From Luscinia megarhynchos (taxonomy: Eukaryota; Chordata; Aves; Passeriformes; Turdidae), in assembly GCA_034336665.1 (NCBI GenBank), contig JAPFBE010000074.1, positions 62,001-126,000 of the forward strand: a DNA stretch of 64,000 bases. Reading direction: 5' to 3'. Positions 52,661 to 62,544 of this stretch are shown here, one piece after another. The notes under the pieces are model-generated. The model did no database searches, had not been told where the DNA came from, and saw only the letters and a program-made list of their open reading frames with translations. A program made the translations under genes and the position numbers. Position 1 is the stretch's first letter. The number at the start of each line of letters is the position of its first letter.

Positions 52661-54376
52661 ATGTTTTTTGGGATGGAAGCTGATATGTGGTTTTGGATAC
52701 TAGGGTTTTTTGAGGTTTTAGTACCTCTCTGGTCTCTGGGGTTATTTTCCTATCCAGAAATAGCTCCAGTACTGTCCCTTATTTGTAGTTTTTATACTAG
52801 AGGGATAATGACCAAAATATTTATCGGACTGGGCTTGGTTGCGATGGCTTGTAAGAGGTTTATAAAGATGCTGGAATCGGTTCCAGGGATATCTTCTGGA
52901 TCCTGGTTATGCATATGCACTCAGTTTGTTAGAGGAGAAGAGGGGGAGGAGGCTTTTCAGCCTTTGCTTTCCTTTGTCTCCTCTGAATTTTTTACATCTT
53001 TATTAGAAAATGTGCAGGTTTCCCTGAATACTAAAGAGATTATCTTTCTGATGTTTAATTTAGTAAGCCTTTTATACACTGTTTACAGTTTATATAAAAT
53101 GAGAGCTGAGATTTCTAGAGGGGCTGGTGTAACTCCTGATTTAGGTGCAAAGCAAAATGTGAAGAGTCCTGAATGGTGTGGGAAATGGCTAGACCTGGGC
53201 CAAATGTTAAAGGAATTTTCTGATCCTATAGTTTGGGACTTTCCACAGGAGAAAATTCAAAACCCAGCTGAGGTGGTAAAATATTTGAAAGAGAAATGGC
53301 CGAAACCCTATGTGTACACTGATTCCTGGATGGTGGCCAATGCTCTGTGGGGATGGTTGAAGAAATGGAAAGAGGCGAACGGGCAGTGCAGAGGAAAACC
53401 AATTTGGGCTGCTGAAGTATGGAAAAACATCGCTACTCGGTTAGAGAAACTACCTGTGAAAGTTCGCCATGTAGATGCCCATGTCCCCAGAAGTAGAGCC
53501 AATGAAGAGCAGAAAAACAATCAGCAGGTAGATCAGGCTGCAAAGATAGGGGTGTCTAAGATAGATCTTGACTGGGAGCACAAGGGAGAGTTGTTCCTAG
53601 CACGATGGGCCCATGACGCCTCAGGCCACCAGGGTAGAGATGCCACCTATAAGTGGGCACGAGACCGAGGGGTGGATCTTACCATGGACAGCATTACACA
53701 AGTTATTCATGACTGTGACACCTGCGCTGCCATCAAGCAGGCCAAGCGAGTGAAGCCCCTCTGGTATGGTGGACGTTGGTCCAAGTACAAGTACGGGGAG
53801 GCTTGGCAGATTGATTACATCACACTGCCTCAGACTCGCCAGGGTAAACGTTATGTGCTGACCATGGTGGAAGCCACCACCGGCTGGTTGGAGACCTACC
53901 CTGTGTCCCATGCTACTGCCCGCAACACCATCTTGGGCCTGGAAAAGCAGGTCCTTTGGAGGCATGGTACCCCTGAGAGAATTGAGTCAGACAATGGGAC
54001 TCATTTTAAAAATAACCTCGTCAACACCTGGGCTAGGGAACACGGTATTGAGTGGGTGTACCACATCCCTTACCATGCACCAGCTGCGGGTAAAGTGCAG
54101 AGGTACGATGGATTGCTGAAGACCACCTTAAAAGCATTGGGTGGAGGGTCTTTTAAAAACTGGGAACAACATCTAGCAAAGGCTACTTGGTTAGTTAACA
54201 CCAGAGGTTCCATCAACCGAGCAGGTCCTGCCCAGTCTGACTCCCTTAATATAGTGGATGGAGATAAAGTCCCAGTGGCCCAAGTTAAAGGTTTGTTAGG
54301 AAAGGCAGTATGGGTTAATCCTGCCTCGAGTACAGGCAAACCCATTCGTGGGATTGTCTTTGTACGTGGTGGGTAA
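52661..54376 (+). CDS. E8 fused gag-RNase H-integrase ORF, 571 codons
   Basis: First ATG 52661 (MFFGMEADMWFW); the frame is also open upstream to the PBS. Residues 1-211 are the hydrophobic-start N-terminal ERVL gag, as in E4 14838-15450. From about residue 212 (WPKPYVYTDSWMVANALWG) it is the second half of RNase H, followed by integrase with its zinc site (HDCDTC) and core (WQIDYITL, IESDNGTHF). The third core acid, 35 residues after the second Asp, is Gln (GKVQRY). The junction lies at GAGAAATGGCC (53291-53301); similar AGARAAATG is present at both parental places in E4, so a microhomology-mediated deletion is likely. Polymerase and protease are absent. Integrase activity is doubtful because of the Gln. 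Confidence 0.88.
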   Translation: MFFGMEADMWFWILGFFEVLVPLWSLGLFSYPEIAPVLSLICSFYTRGIMTKIFIGLGLVAMACKRFIKMLESVPGISSGSWLCICTQFVRGEEGEEAFQPLLSFVSSEFFTSLLENVQVSLNTKEIIFLMFNLVSLLYTVYSLYKMRAEISRGAGVTPDLGAKQNVKSPEWCGKWLDLGQMLKEFSDPIVWDFPQEKIQNPAEVVKYLKEKWPKPYVYTDSWMVANALWGWLKKWKEANGQCRGKPIWAAEVWKNIATRLEKLPVKVRHVDAHVPRSRANEEQKNNQQVDQAAKIGVSKIDLDWEHKGELFLARWAHDASGHQGRDATYKWARDRGVDLTMDSITQVIHDCDTCAAIKQAKRVKPLWYGGRWSKYKYGEAWQIDYITLPQTRQGKRYVLTMVEATTGWLETYPVSHATARNTILGLEKQVLWRHGTPERIESDNGTHFKNNLVNTWAREHGIEWVYHIPYHAPAAGKVQRYDGLLKTTLKALGGGSFKNWEQHLAKATWLVNTRGSINRAGPAQSDSLNIVDGDKVPVAQVKGLLGKAVWVNPASSTGKPIRGIVFVRGG

Positions 54377-54595
54377 TGCAGAAAGATGGAACAACACGAT
54401 GTGTACCTCAGGGAGATCTGATTGTGGGGTGAGACAGAAGGAATAACGTAAGTGTTGAAGGCCTGAGTAAGTAAAATGAGAGGAAACGTGTAAGTGTTGA
54501 AGGTTTGAGCAAGTAGATGAAAGCTTTTACATTGTATAGTGGTGTATATATCCCAATCGTGTGTCAATGTTCACGATGTGGGATAAGGGGTGGAA
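54377..54595 (+). other. E8 3' untranslated tail and polypurine tract
   Basis: 220 bp between the ORF and the LTR, without env. GGGATAAGGGGTGGAA (54580-54595) next to the LTR is the polypurine tract; E4 has the edited form at 20122-20137. Confidence 0.75.
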
Positions 54596-55207
54596 TGTCC
54601 TGGGTCAGTGTTATGACTACTCCTCTCCCTGCCCCCCCCACCCCTGTCTGCACAGAGCTTCTGCCGCCGTGGCCGTTCCTCCCCCGCCCCGGCGGGCCCC
54701 CGGCTGCTGGGCTGCTGCTGCCTGATGCTTTGGCTGCTGCTGCTGCTGGCCTGCTGCTGCTGCTTTTGCCGCTGCTTTTGCCGCCTTGGCTGCAGCTTCT
54801 ATCCCTAGCTTTTGCCCCAGCTTCTCCTGCCCCCAGCTGCTCCCTCTTTCTCTCTCCCTTCTTCCCCTCATCCCGAAGATCTGCACCGGCTCCGGACGGA
54901 GGGATCTGAACATCAGAGACTGCCTCTGGAAGCCTGCCAAAGAAGCTTTGCACCCTTCCCAGCAGGGACTGACCGAGCCCCTCCATCCTCACTCACCTTG
55001 GTGAAAACGTTTTGTGTCATCTGGGGATTGTTCTTTCCTGGTGCTGGGAAGTGTTTGTTAAAATAAACAAGTTTTTTCCACTTTTTTCCCTCGGAGGAAG
55101 TTCTTCCCGAATCCGGTAGTGGGAGGGGGAAGGAGTTCTGGGGGTTTATTTTCCTAGGGGGACTCCTTTGCGAGATATCTCCCGTAAATTTGTCCAAAAC
55201 CAGGACA
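54596..55207 (+). repeat. E8 3' LTR
   Basis: 612-bp partner of 51971-52578, with one extra CTG unit and about 16 substitutions. Followed by CATGC. Confidence 0.93.
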
Positions 55208-55445
55208 CATGCGGACACAGGCAGGCGTGCCCGGCGGCGGCGTCCGCAGCGGTGGCCCCGGACGGCGTGCGTGTGCAGCGGTGCCACCGCAGCAGGCGCA
55301 GTAGCGGCGGAGAGAAGGGGAGAAAAAGAGGCGAGAGAAAGCTTCCTGGCTGCATACGCTAGATAAAACAACAAATAACCACCACTTTTTTCTGTGTTTT
55401 TGCTCTGAATTAAGGTAGATAAAGAGCAGATTGCTTTAAAGCAAC

Positions 55446-55724
55446 ATGGGCGCTCAGCTTTCTGCTCAACAAAACAGTATAATTTCCCAGCTTAAGGAAA
55501 TTTTAAGTGCAGAAGAAATTACAGTCTCAAAAAAACGATTAGAACACTTTGTCTGCTGGCTGTCTTTTGAAATTCCAGATTTTGAATTGCAAGATATAAA
55601 TTTGGTTTTATTTTGGGATAAAATAGGAGATTTATTAACGTTAAAAGTGGAAAAAGGGGATAATACCGCCTCTGTGTTTCTCCCAATTTTTTTACAAATT
55701 CGCAAACAATTGCTACAAACATAG
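55446..55724 (+). pseudogene. gag: E9 gag: matrix
   Basis: MGAQLSAQQNSIISQLKEIL, like E5 and E7 matrix including Gly2. TAG at 55722-55724 follows FLQIRKQLLQT. The linker (55725-56460) continues with frame changes as a Pro/Ser-rich region with no domain. Confidence 0.85.
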
Positions 55725-56469
55725 TACAACAGACAGCCACAGATAAGCCCCCTAAATTCCCCTCCCCTTCTTCACAATCCTTCTGCCCCTGAATTGGAGG
55801 GGACACGAGAGCCACCCTGGGAAGCTGCCAAGTCTCCAGGTTCTCGCATATACCCAGGATCTGAAAATTCTGAGCAGCTTGACAGAAAATCTTTCCTGTA
55901 TCCTTCCCTCCCACCCGTATTACCTCAAGAACACTGTGATAATAGTTCTAAAAGTAATTTTTCTCTCTCTCAGAAAATTGACCACGTGGTAGAATGTAGT
56001 CCTCCCTATGGCAGCAGTCATTTCGCAGCTTCTTCATCCCATAATCCCTTTTACCTTCCCGTCCCCACTTCCCTTCGCTTCCCTGCCCCTTTCCCTTTCC
56101 CCTCTCATAACCCATTCCTGCCCTCGGCTGCCCCGCCCCCTCCCTCCTCTAAGAGCATGCCCTGCCTGACATCACCCTGGAACCCCGTCCTCACGTGTTC
56201 CCATGGTAACCCCTCTCCGTCTCTGGTAATATCTGCCTGCCCTCCTAGCTATAGCAGGAGCAGGGGGGAGGGTGAAACCCCAGCAGCGTTCAGTGCCGCA
56301 GGGTATGGGAGTGGGGAGGGCTCAGCTCACAGCCTCTGTGAAACACATGCTGTCCCCTAGGTGGGGAAGGGTGGACAGCCTCCCGGGCCAGGGTATGGGG
56401 GGATGCCCAGCCCTGGAGCTCAAAACCTGGGAGAAGAATATATACCATAAGCTGTTCCCATAATTTATC

Positions 56470-57338
56470 TTCGCAGAAGGAATGGCAAGAGAAGTTATCA
56501 GCCTTTGTCCTATCAAGATAAAAAGGAAATTTGTAAAGTACAAAGAGAATTTGGCAGAAGCAGTGAAATTTTTAAGGGTATGATGAGAGCCACTTTTACT
56601 TCAAATTAGATGGTATCTAATGATATAAAAGATTTTTTCAGGTGTTAGCTGACGCCTTCAGAATATGATTTATGGTTGAATATTTAGGAACATTCCTTAC
56701 TGGTCCTTCTAAAAGAGCTTCAGCAAAGCTCTGAAGATTCAAAAGATTCTGATGATAATGATATTACACATGATCATCTGTGTGGTGAAGGAAATTTGCA
56801 TTGCCCTGAAAATCAAAATAGAGTATTATCTAAATCTATTTTAGAAAAAATGCGCAATCTAGCAGAAAAGGCCTTTAACCAATTACCAACAGTTGAAGTC
56901 ACAGGCAGCTCTATTAATGTAAAACAATATGCTTCTGAGAATTTTTTACTGTTTGTTGATTGCCTCCGAACACAGGTTGAAAGAAAAGTGCTCGACCCAG
57001 CAATCCAAGAAGAACTGATAAAGGACATGGCACAGAGAAATTCTAATGAAGCCTGCCGCAGGGTTGTTCTTAGCCTTCCCCTCTACCCAGCACTGACCCT
57101 AGCACAAATGATAGAAGCCTGCACCAGTAAAGCAGAACTGTTCAGTGCACCAGAGAGGAATCCAAAACCTGCACAAGCAAAGTCTGCAGCAGCTGAAACA
57201 CCACAAGCAAGGAAGAAACCGATGCCACCTGAGCAGTTGCAGCATATCACCTGCTTCCAGTGCAAGAAGCAAGGACGCTTCGCCAGAGACTGCCCTCAAA
57301 ACCAGAAACAGAAGAAGTCCAATAAACAAAAAAACTAG
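56470..57338 (+). pseudogene. gag: E9 gag: capsid and nucleocapsid
   Basis: Capsid begins as RRNGKRSYQPLSYQDKKE-like sequence with stops (56608, 56646, 56683). From 56796 it is open: CPENQNRVLSK, SINVKQYASENFLLFVDCL, and one knuckle CFQCKKQGRFARDC in which the usual Gly-His reads Gly-Arg, so zinc binding is impaired. It ends in the A AAA AAC slip heptamer (57329-57335) plus TAG. Confidence 0.85.
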
Positions 57339-58184
57339 AGAGTGTACCCGCTATTAACACTATAACGCGCAAAGATATAAATACTGCGGACTCTACATTG
57401 GCAAAAGCCTCTCTCTTAAAACCAAAGGGGGAGGATGGGATAAAGGGTGTTGGTATCCAAGACAAATGTCAAATGTTGGATTAACAAGGTTTGGCAGCCT
57501 TGCGGCCTTTCCAGGCTTGAGAATACCAAAGGTTTTAATTTCAGATCTACTGACTGGACAGTCATTACAGTGGACCTGTCAAGCAGCTTATTGGATGGGA
57601 CAATATATGACACGGAATTAGACAGTGAGTATTTTGTTGTTGGGGACACAGCACACACAACCTTAGAGACTGAGGTGGCTCCCATGATCATGAAGGGAAA
57701 AGTAACCTGCCTCATATTATTAGCGCACTGTCCTCAACCACCATTCTACCTGGGTGAGTGGCAAATCTTAGACCAGGCCATTCCCATTCCAGTGGAGGTC
57801 ACAGCAGATGGAAAATCACCTGAAGCATACTGGGTACAAACGGTGGGTGAGGAAAAACCCTCTTTGGCATGCAAACTAACCAGTGGATCAGACCATCGCC
57901 ATGTGGAAGGGGTGCTTGATACTGGGGCAGATGTGACGATCATACCCTAAAGGATATGGCCGTCACATTGGGAATTGCAACCTGTGGCTGGCAAAATTCA
58001 AGGTATAGAAGCAATTAAATTGGCAAAGATATTGATAAGCATTGTGCAAATTGACGGGCTGAATGGAAGATTGGCTAGTGTCCATCAGTTTGTTATAGAT
58101 TAAACGTGCCCCTTATGGGGGAGAGACACCATGTCCCAGTGGGGAATTAAAATGATTATCCCTAAAACTCCCCAGAATTTTTAG
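57339..58184 (+). pseudogene. pro: E9 dUTPase-like/protease
   Basis: A frameshift near 57400 separates the start from 57447-57950. The protease active site is LDTGADVTIIP, then TAA at 57948-57950 (GAA in E7). The end MSQWGIKMIIPKTPQNF stops at 58182-58184. The slip site reads G AAT TTT (58175-58181), one base off the E5 form. Confidence 0.82.
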
Positions 58185-58186
58185 AG

Positions 58187-58407
58187 ATGGCCACTGTGGA
58201 GTGCCCTACCCAGAAATTAATGTGGCTGGATGACACCCCTAAATGGGTAGCACAGTGGCCATTGAGAAAAGAAAAGCTTAAGGAGCTCAAGGAGCTTGTG
58301 GACGAGAAATTTGCAAAAAAAAACATATTGAAGAGACAACGAGCCCTTGGAATTCCCCAATCTTTGTAATAAAGGAACCAGGGAAGGACAAGTGGAAATT
58401 GTTACAT
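58187..58407 (+). pseudogene. pol: E9 pol N-terminal stub
   Basis: [34 protein letters not shown] and, after a one-base slip in an A-run (58314-58322), [16 protein letters not shown]. It ends at E10. Confidence 0.82.
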
Positions 58408-59041
58408 TGTGGGGGTCCTGGACCTTCCAGGAGAGCGGAGACCCCCCTGTCCAACCCCTGAGAGACCCCCGAGTGAGGCCAGGGGGGTCAGAGAGCTGGA
58501 TTTAGCTCCTCAGGGACATTTGCTTTCCTGCAGAGGAGAAATGCGACCTTTGAGAGTAACTAGGGTCTGAATTATATATTTAACATATAGAAAATGTGGT
58601 TTTTAGGATTGTTTATATTATCAGTCACAAAGCCAAGATGGAGAATTTGGGGTGTGGTGTCTTTTTTCTTCTTCTTCTTCTTACCCTCCATGTTGATGTG
58701 GGATGCTGGGAATCACAGATTGGTTGGGGACAAAACTAGACATAGTAATAAAACTTTGTAGTATTGGAATATTATTGTAAACATAGAATACGTAGCATAG
58801 AGTATAAAAGATAAGTTCAGCCCTCTTTGGGCAGACTTTCGTCCTGGACACGGTGGTGACCAGACTGCTGCTCGCGAGCAAAGAACACTTTATAGATAAC
58901 AAATAATAAACAGACCTTGAGCCCGGACGACTGTCTCCTGCGGTTTCTCTTCGGTTGCTTCAAGGACCTCCTGCGCCCTGAACCACCTTCCTATGTCCAT
59001 CTGAGTGGTCTCGGCCACAAAGAGACCCCCAGACAGTGACA
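58408..59041 (+). repeat. E10 5' LTR
   Basis: TGTGGGGGTCC...CAGTGACA. TATAAAA at 58803-58809, AATAAA at 58905-58910, so R begins between about 58830 and 58890. A (CTT)n run lies at 58666-58682. The family is not shared with other LTRs in this window. Confidence 0.85.
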
Positions 59042-59043
59042 TC

Positions 59044-59061
59044 TGGGGTCCCTGGGTGGGC
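59044..59061 (+). other. E10 primer binding site
   Basis: TGGGGTCCCTGGGTGGGC, two bases after the LTR. The tRNA is not assigned. The leader to 59397 has no supported frame. Confidence 0.65.
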
Positions 59062-59397
59062 TCGGTGGGCTCCACCTTGGCCGGGGCATCAGCTTGGCCG
59101 TGGTGGGCACCAGCTTCAGCTGCTGTGATCTACAAAGGTAGATACAGAAGAGCTCCGATCCAGAAAAACTCCCTGACAGAAGAAGCCACCTGAAGAGAGA
59201 AAACTGCAGAGAAGAGACCTTGAACAGTTGCCAGAAACCAGCTACCAGGCTCAAGAGTGGAGGAGAGGAACCGCGGATCCCTCTCCCTGTGCATCTGCTG
59301 GCCAGACGCCCAGGACAGCTCCAGTTTGATCCCGGCACCTCAGTTTTGGTAAGACTGTTGAGATCTCAGATACACATAGGAACACACACTCAGCATT

Positions 59398-62300
59398 ATG
59401 GGTGGTGCTTTTAGCCACGAACAGGCAAAGATATTATCAACAATGAAGTATATAGTTTCTACACATCCTATCACTATATCAGAGAATGAGCTCAGAGATT
59501 TATTAGTATGGGTAAGACTCAGGTACCCTCACACAGAAACAAGTAAGATATATACACCAGAATTCTGGGAACAGGTAAATAAGGATATGTATCAGGCAGC
59601 AAAAAGAAAGGACCCAAAGGCTAAGGATCTTTTGATAGCAGCTAGAGTAATGCTGGAGGTTTTATCTTCGGGAACATTGCAAATATCCAGTCCTCTGAAA
59701 GCTATAGAGGGGCAATCAGGGACTGGGGAAGAGATATCTAGTCAACAAGTAATAGTGAAACAAAGCAGTTCATCTTCAGATACTACGGATTCCTCAGATA
59801 TACCAAAATATTTAGAGTTACCTACATCAACACCAACATCGGGAAAACCTAAGGTAGAAGTTTTTCCAAAGAATTTTGATGACCTGGATTTTTATTTCTA
59901 TAGTCCTTCAAAGACAGCTTCACCATCGGAGGGAAAGCAATTGCATTCTACTCCAGGAATGATGGGGAAGCCAGGGAGGAATGGGAATGATGAGACAGGT
60001 CACACTTTATTATACAGTCCTGGAATGGCAGAACAGACAATAGCTCCAATTAAAAGTGCTGCAGGCATGGAAAGGGCAACATCTACATCTGCGGGGTTTA
60101 AGATGGCTGAATTAGTGCCTGTCACATTATCTCAAGCTTCGGAAGGGCGCATCGTGTTCACAAGGGAAATGCAGGGGAGGGATTTAGCAACCCCAGTTGG
60201 TGTTCTTGTGCGCGGGTCAGTTTCGAGATATAGCGCGACCCTGCCAATGACCAGAGAGGCGGGTGAGGAAGAATCCATCCCGGGGCGAGGGGAGGAGACA
60301 ACCTTACCCATCCGCGGCGCAAGTGCAGTGTCCGGGGCATCGGAAACGGCGGTTTTTAGAGATAGCAGTGTTCGCGCGGGGGTTAGTGCTTCAGAGGCGG
60401 CAGCCGCGGCCCCGCCGCCTGCGGCGAAAAAACAGAAGGGGGCGGCGGGTGCGGCCGGGATGGCGGCGGCTCTGCCGCCCGCGTCGGGAGAGGCGGGGGC
60501 GGCGGGTGCAGCCGGGGCGGTGGCGGCCCCCACTGCCGGGGAAAGTAAGAGGGATCCGGGCCGTGGATTTGCGGGCTGGTCTGACCCGAAAGTGCCCGAC
60601 GACGCATGCGTGGTGCGGCCAAAGCGCAGAGAGCGTGCTCAGGCAGTGTCATGTGACACGCCGCCAGCTGCGAACCCGGAAGTGTCAGAAATACAGCAGA
60701 GGGATTTATCAAAGAGTTCAGCTAGGCGGGCCGTGGGGCGCGGGGTCGGCCCGGACGGAGGAAAGTCTGGCTCGGAGGGACGGAGATTGAGCGGGGGTGA
60801 CAGCAATCCTGAAAGCGAGGGAGGTACAGAGAGCAGGGGCGGGTTCGTCCGCGTCAGTCAGGGGCGTGGCCAAGAGACGAGTGACCGCGCCTTCAGTGGG
60901 CGTGCTCGGACACCGGAGCCCAGGCCGTCTCCAAGACAACGACCACAACAAAGCGAGACGTCTCAAGATAGAGCAACAGCGCCACCTAGCGACAGAACAA
61001 AAACATTGAAAGATAATTTCCCAATCAAGTGCAGAAAACAAACGGGTGCTGGAAGAGGAGTTCCGTCATCTCAAGAAATGCAGCAGGAAGAAAATACGAT
61101 ATATATTACAGCTTCAGAAGGCATTCCAACATACACAATAGATACGGGAGATACCCAAAGTCCTATGGTGTTGGTTCCCAGGGATCTTGTGGATGTTTTT
61201 ATACAGCATTTAAAAAGAACAGAATTTCCACAAGCTTCTCAAAAGACTTCTGAAAAGCAAATGCCCATTCCTCAGCCTGCACCCATGGATCAAAGAGTGG
61301 ATGAAGCAACATCTTGGTCTTCATCACAACAAGTGATTTCTTATGATAATCAAAGCCCCGGGGAAATGCAATTTTCTACAGCACGAGAAACTGAGGTCGA
61401 TTGGTCAAATATTAGAATGGAATTATCCAGAAGCAGAGAATGTCCTGCAATTGGAACAGGTGATATTGCAATGCCGGTCAATTATGACCCACAGGGACGG
61501 AATCCGAGATGGCAAAGACTGAATCATAATATAGTAAAAGATTTAATCAAAGCAATCAGAGACTATGGTTTGGGATCTTCATATTTCAAACAACTTTTAA
61601 AAGGTGTTTTTACAGAATATGACTTGACTCCATATGATGTGAGATCACTCGTGTCATTGATTCTTACAGACACACAAGTACTTATATGGGACAACAGATG
61701 GAGGAGAGCTTTACAAGAGCTGCGAAACAGATATCAGGGAGGACCACATGCAAACCTCACGATAGCAGAGTTGACAGGGGATCCTCCACATGACAATCCA
61801 AGAGAGCAAGCCACCAGACTCCCAAGAAATGTATTGGCAGATATCAAGGATGCAGCACGTAAAGCAATCCTGCAGGTAGCCCCAGCAGGCACACAAGATG
61901 TTGTTTTTACAGAAATAAAACAAGGAATGTCTGAGCCTTTTTCAGCATTTATAGACAGACTCACACAGGCTGTGGACAGACAGGTTATGGAGGAAGCAGT
62001 TAGACCATTCTTGCTGAAAAGTCTCGCATTTGCAAACGCAAATCCAGAATGCAAGAAAATCATCAATGCCCTTCCTGGTCAACCAACACTAACAGAAATG
62101 GTTGAAGCATGCAGCAAGATTGGGACTTCGCAACATATTGTATCAATAGTCAAAGAACAAATGGCTGAAGCCTTTCAAGCACAAAATGAAAACCTTGAGA
62201 AAGTTTTTGCAAATTTCAAGAAGAAAGATAAGTCAGCTGAAGGACAATGTTATAATTGTGGAGGAACTGGACATTTCAAGAAAGATTGTCCACATCCAAA

Positions 62301-62544
62301 AGGTGCTCACAAGTCGAGAGAGGTTTGCCCAAGGTGTCGGAGGGGAAGACATCTGGCAAGCGAATGTTATTCTCGGACAGATATTGACGGAAAGCCATTG
62401 CCGATTCCAAAAAACCCGAAGACGAGCGCGACCACACCCCATCGCGCTGGGACAGAAATGATGGCGGTGACACAAGGAACGACACCGACTCAAGCACTAC
62501 AGTTGTCGGGGAGCGTCAATCTGACGCCCTCAGCAGGTCACTAG
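59398..62544 (+). CDS. gag: E10 gag, open, 1048 codons, unusually long
   Basis: MGGAFSHEQAK (Gly2 for myristoylation) starts a matrix domain to about residue 95. A Ser/Thr/Pro-rich region (100-330) and an Ala/Pro/Gly-rich then Arg/Ser-rich GC-rich insert (about 330-540) follow. Next is a less biased linker (540-690), capsid (about 695-930, with the homology region at QGMSEPFSAFIDRL) and nucleocapsid with two knuckles (CYNCGGTGHFKKDC, CPRCRRGRHLASEC). Betaretroviral Gag is usually about 600-700 residues, so the 330-690 segment is the extra part. No stop in the whole frame. Opposite-strand frames over the GC-rich insert are shadows. Confidence 0.93.
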   Translation: MGGAFSHEQAKILSTMKYIVSTHPITISENELRDLLVWVRLRYPHTETSKIYTPEFWEQVNKDMYQAAKRKDPKAKDLLIAARVMLEVLSSGTLQISSPLKAIEGQSGTGEEISSQQVIVKQSSSSSDTTDSSDIPKYLELPTSTPTSGKPKVEVFPKNFDDLDFYFYSPSKTASPSEGKQLHSTPGMMGKPGRNGNDETGHTLLYSPGMAEQTIAPIKSAAGMERATSTSAGFKMAELVPVTLSQASEGRIVFTREMQGRDLATPVGVLVRGSVSRYSATLPMTREAGEEESIPGRGEETTLPIRGASAVSGASETAVFRDSSVRAGVSASEAAAAAPPPAAKKQKGAAGAAGMAAALPPASGEAGAAGAAGAVAAPTAGESKRDPGRGFAGWSDPKVPDDACVVRPKRRERAQAVSCDTPPAANPEVSEIQQRDLSKSSARRAVGRGVGPDGGKSGSEGRRLSGGDSNPESEGGTESRGGFVRVSQGRGQETSDRAFSGRARTPEPRPSPRQRPQQSETSQDRATAPPSDRTKTLKDNFPIKCRKQTGAGRGVPSSQEMQQEENTIYITASEGIPTYTIDTGDTQSPMVLVPRDLVDVFIQHLKRTEFPQASQKTSEKQMPIPQPAPMDQRVDEATSWSSSQQVISYDNQSPGEMQFSTARETEVDWSNIRMELSRSRECPAIGTGDIAMPVNYDPQGRNPRWQRLNHNIVKDLIKAIRDYGLGSSYFKQLLKGVFTEYDLTPYDVRSLVSLILTDTQVLIWDNRWRRALQELRNRYQGGPHANLTIAELTGDPPHDNPREQATRLPRNVLADIKDAARKAILQVAPAGTQDVVFTEIKQGMSEPFSAFIDRLTQAVDRQVMEEAVRPFLLKSLAFANANPECKKIINALPGQPTLTEMVEACSKIGTSQHIVSIVKEQMAEAFQAQNENLEKVFANFKKKDKSAEGQCYNCGGTGHFKKDCPHPKGAHKSREVCPRCRRGRHLASECYSRTDIDGKPLPIPKNPKTSATTPHRAGTEMMAVTQGTTPTQALQLSGSVNLTPSAGH
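62409..62415 (+). promoter_or_regulatory. E10 gag-pro -1 frameshift site
   Basis: A AAA AAC in gag phase (codons AAA 62410, AAC 62413). The -1 frame from here is open without a stop through the overlap and into protease (stop 63270-63272). That makes this the likely entry point. Confidence 0.82.

Larger units (their letters stand above)
51971..55207 (+). mobile_element. E8: ERVL deletion derivative with one fused ORF
   Basis: LTRs 51971-52578 and 54596-55207 differ at about 16 sites (2-3 %). CATGC flanks both ends (51966-51970, 55208-55212). The interior has a PBS, one open frame joining gag to RNase H/integrase, a 220-bp tail and a polypurine tract. Relative to E4, about 3.3 kb from late gag to RNase H is gone. 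All cis-acting signals are kept, so it fits a non-autonomous element. Confidence 0.93.
55208..58407 (+). mobile_element. E9: decayed class II provirus, cut by E10
   Basis: Leader (55213-55445), gag, protease and the first 70 codons of pol of a relative of E5 and E7. The 5' LTR is not identified; E8 sits immediately upstream within the leader. E10 interrupts it at 58408 in reverse transcriptase, so the rest lies beyond the window if it still exists. Many stops and shifts show it is older than E7. Confidence 0.8.

Noticed and set aside
60132..60790. Long minus-strand and alternate plus frames in E10 gag
   Set aside because: Compositional shadows of the GC-rich Ala/Pro/Gly segment of the gag frame.
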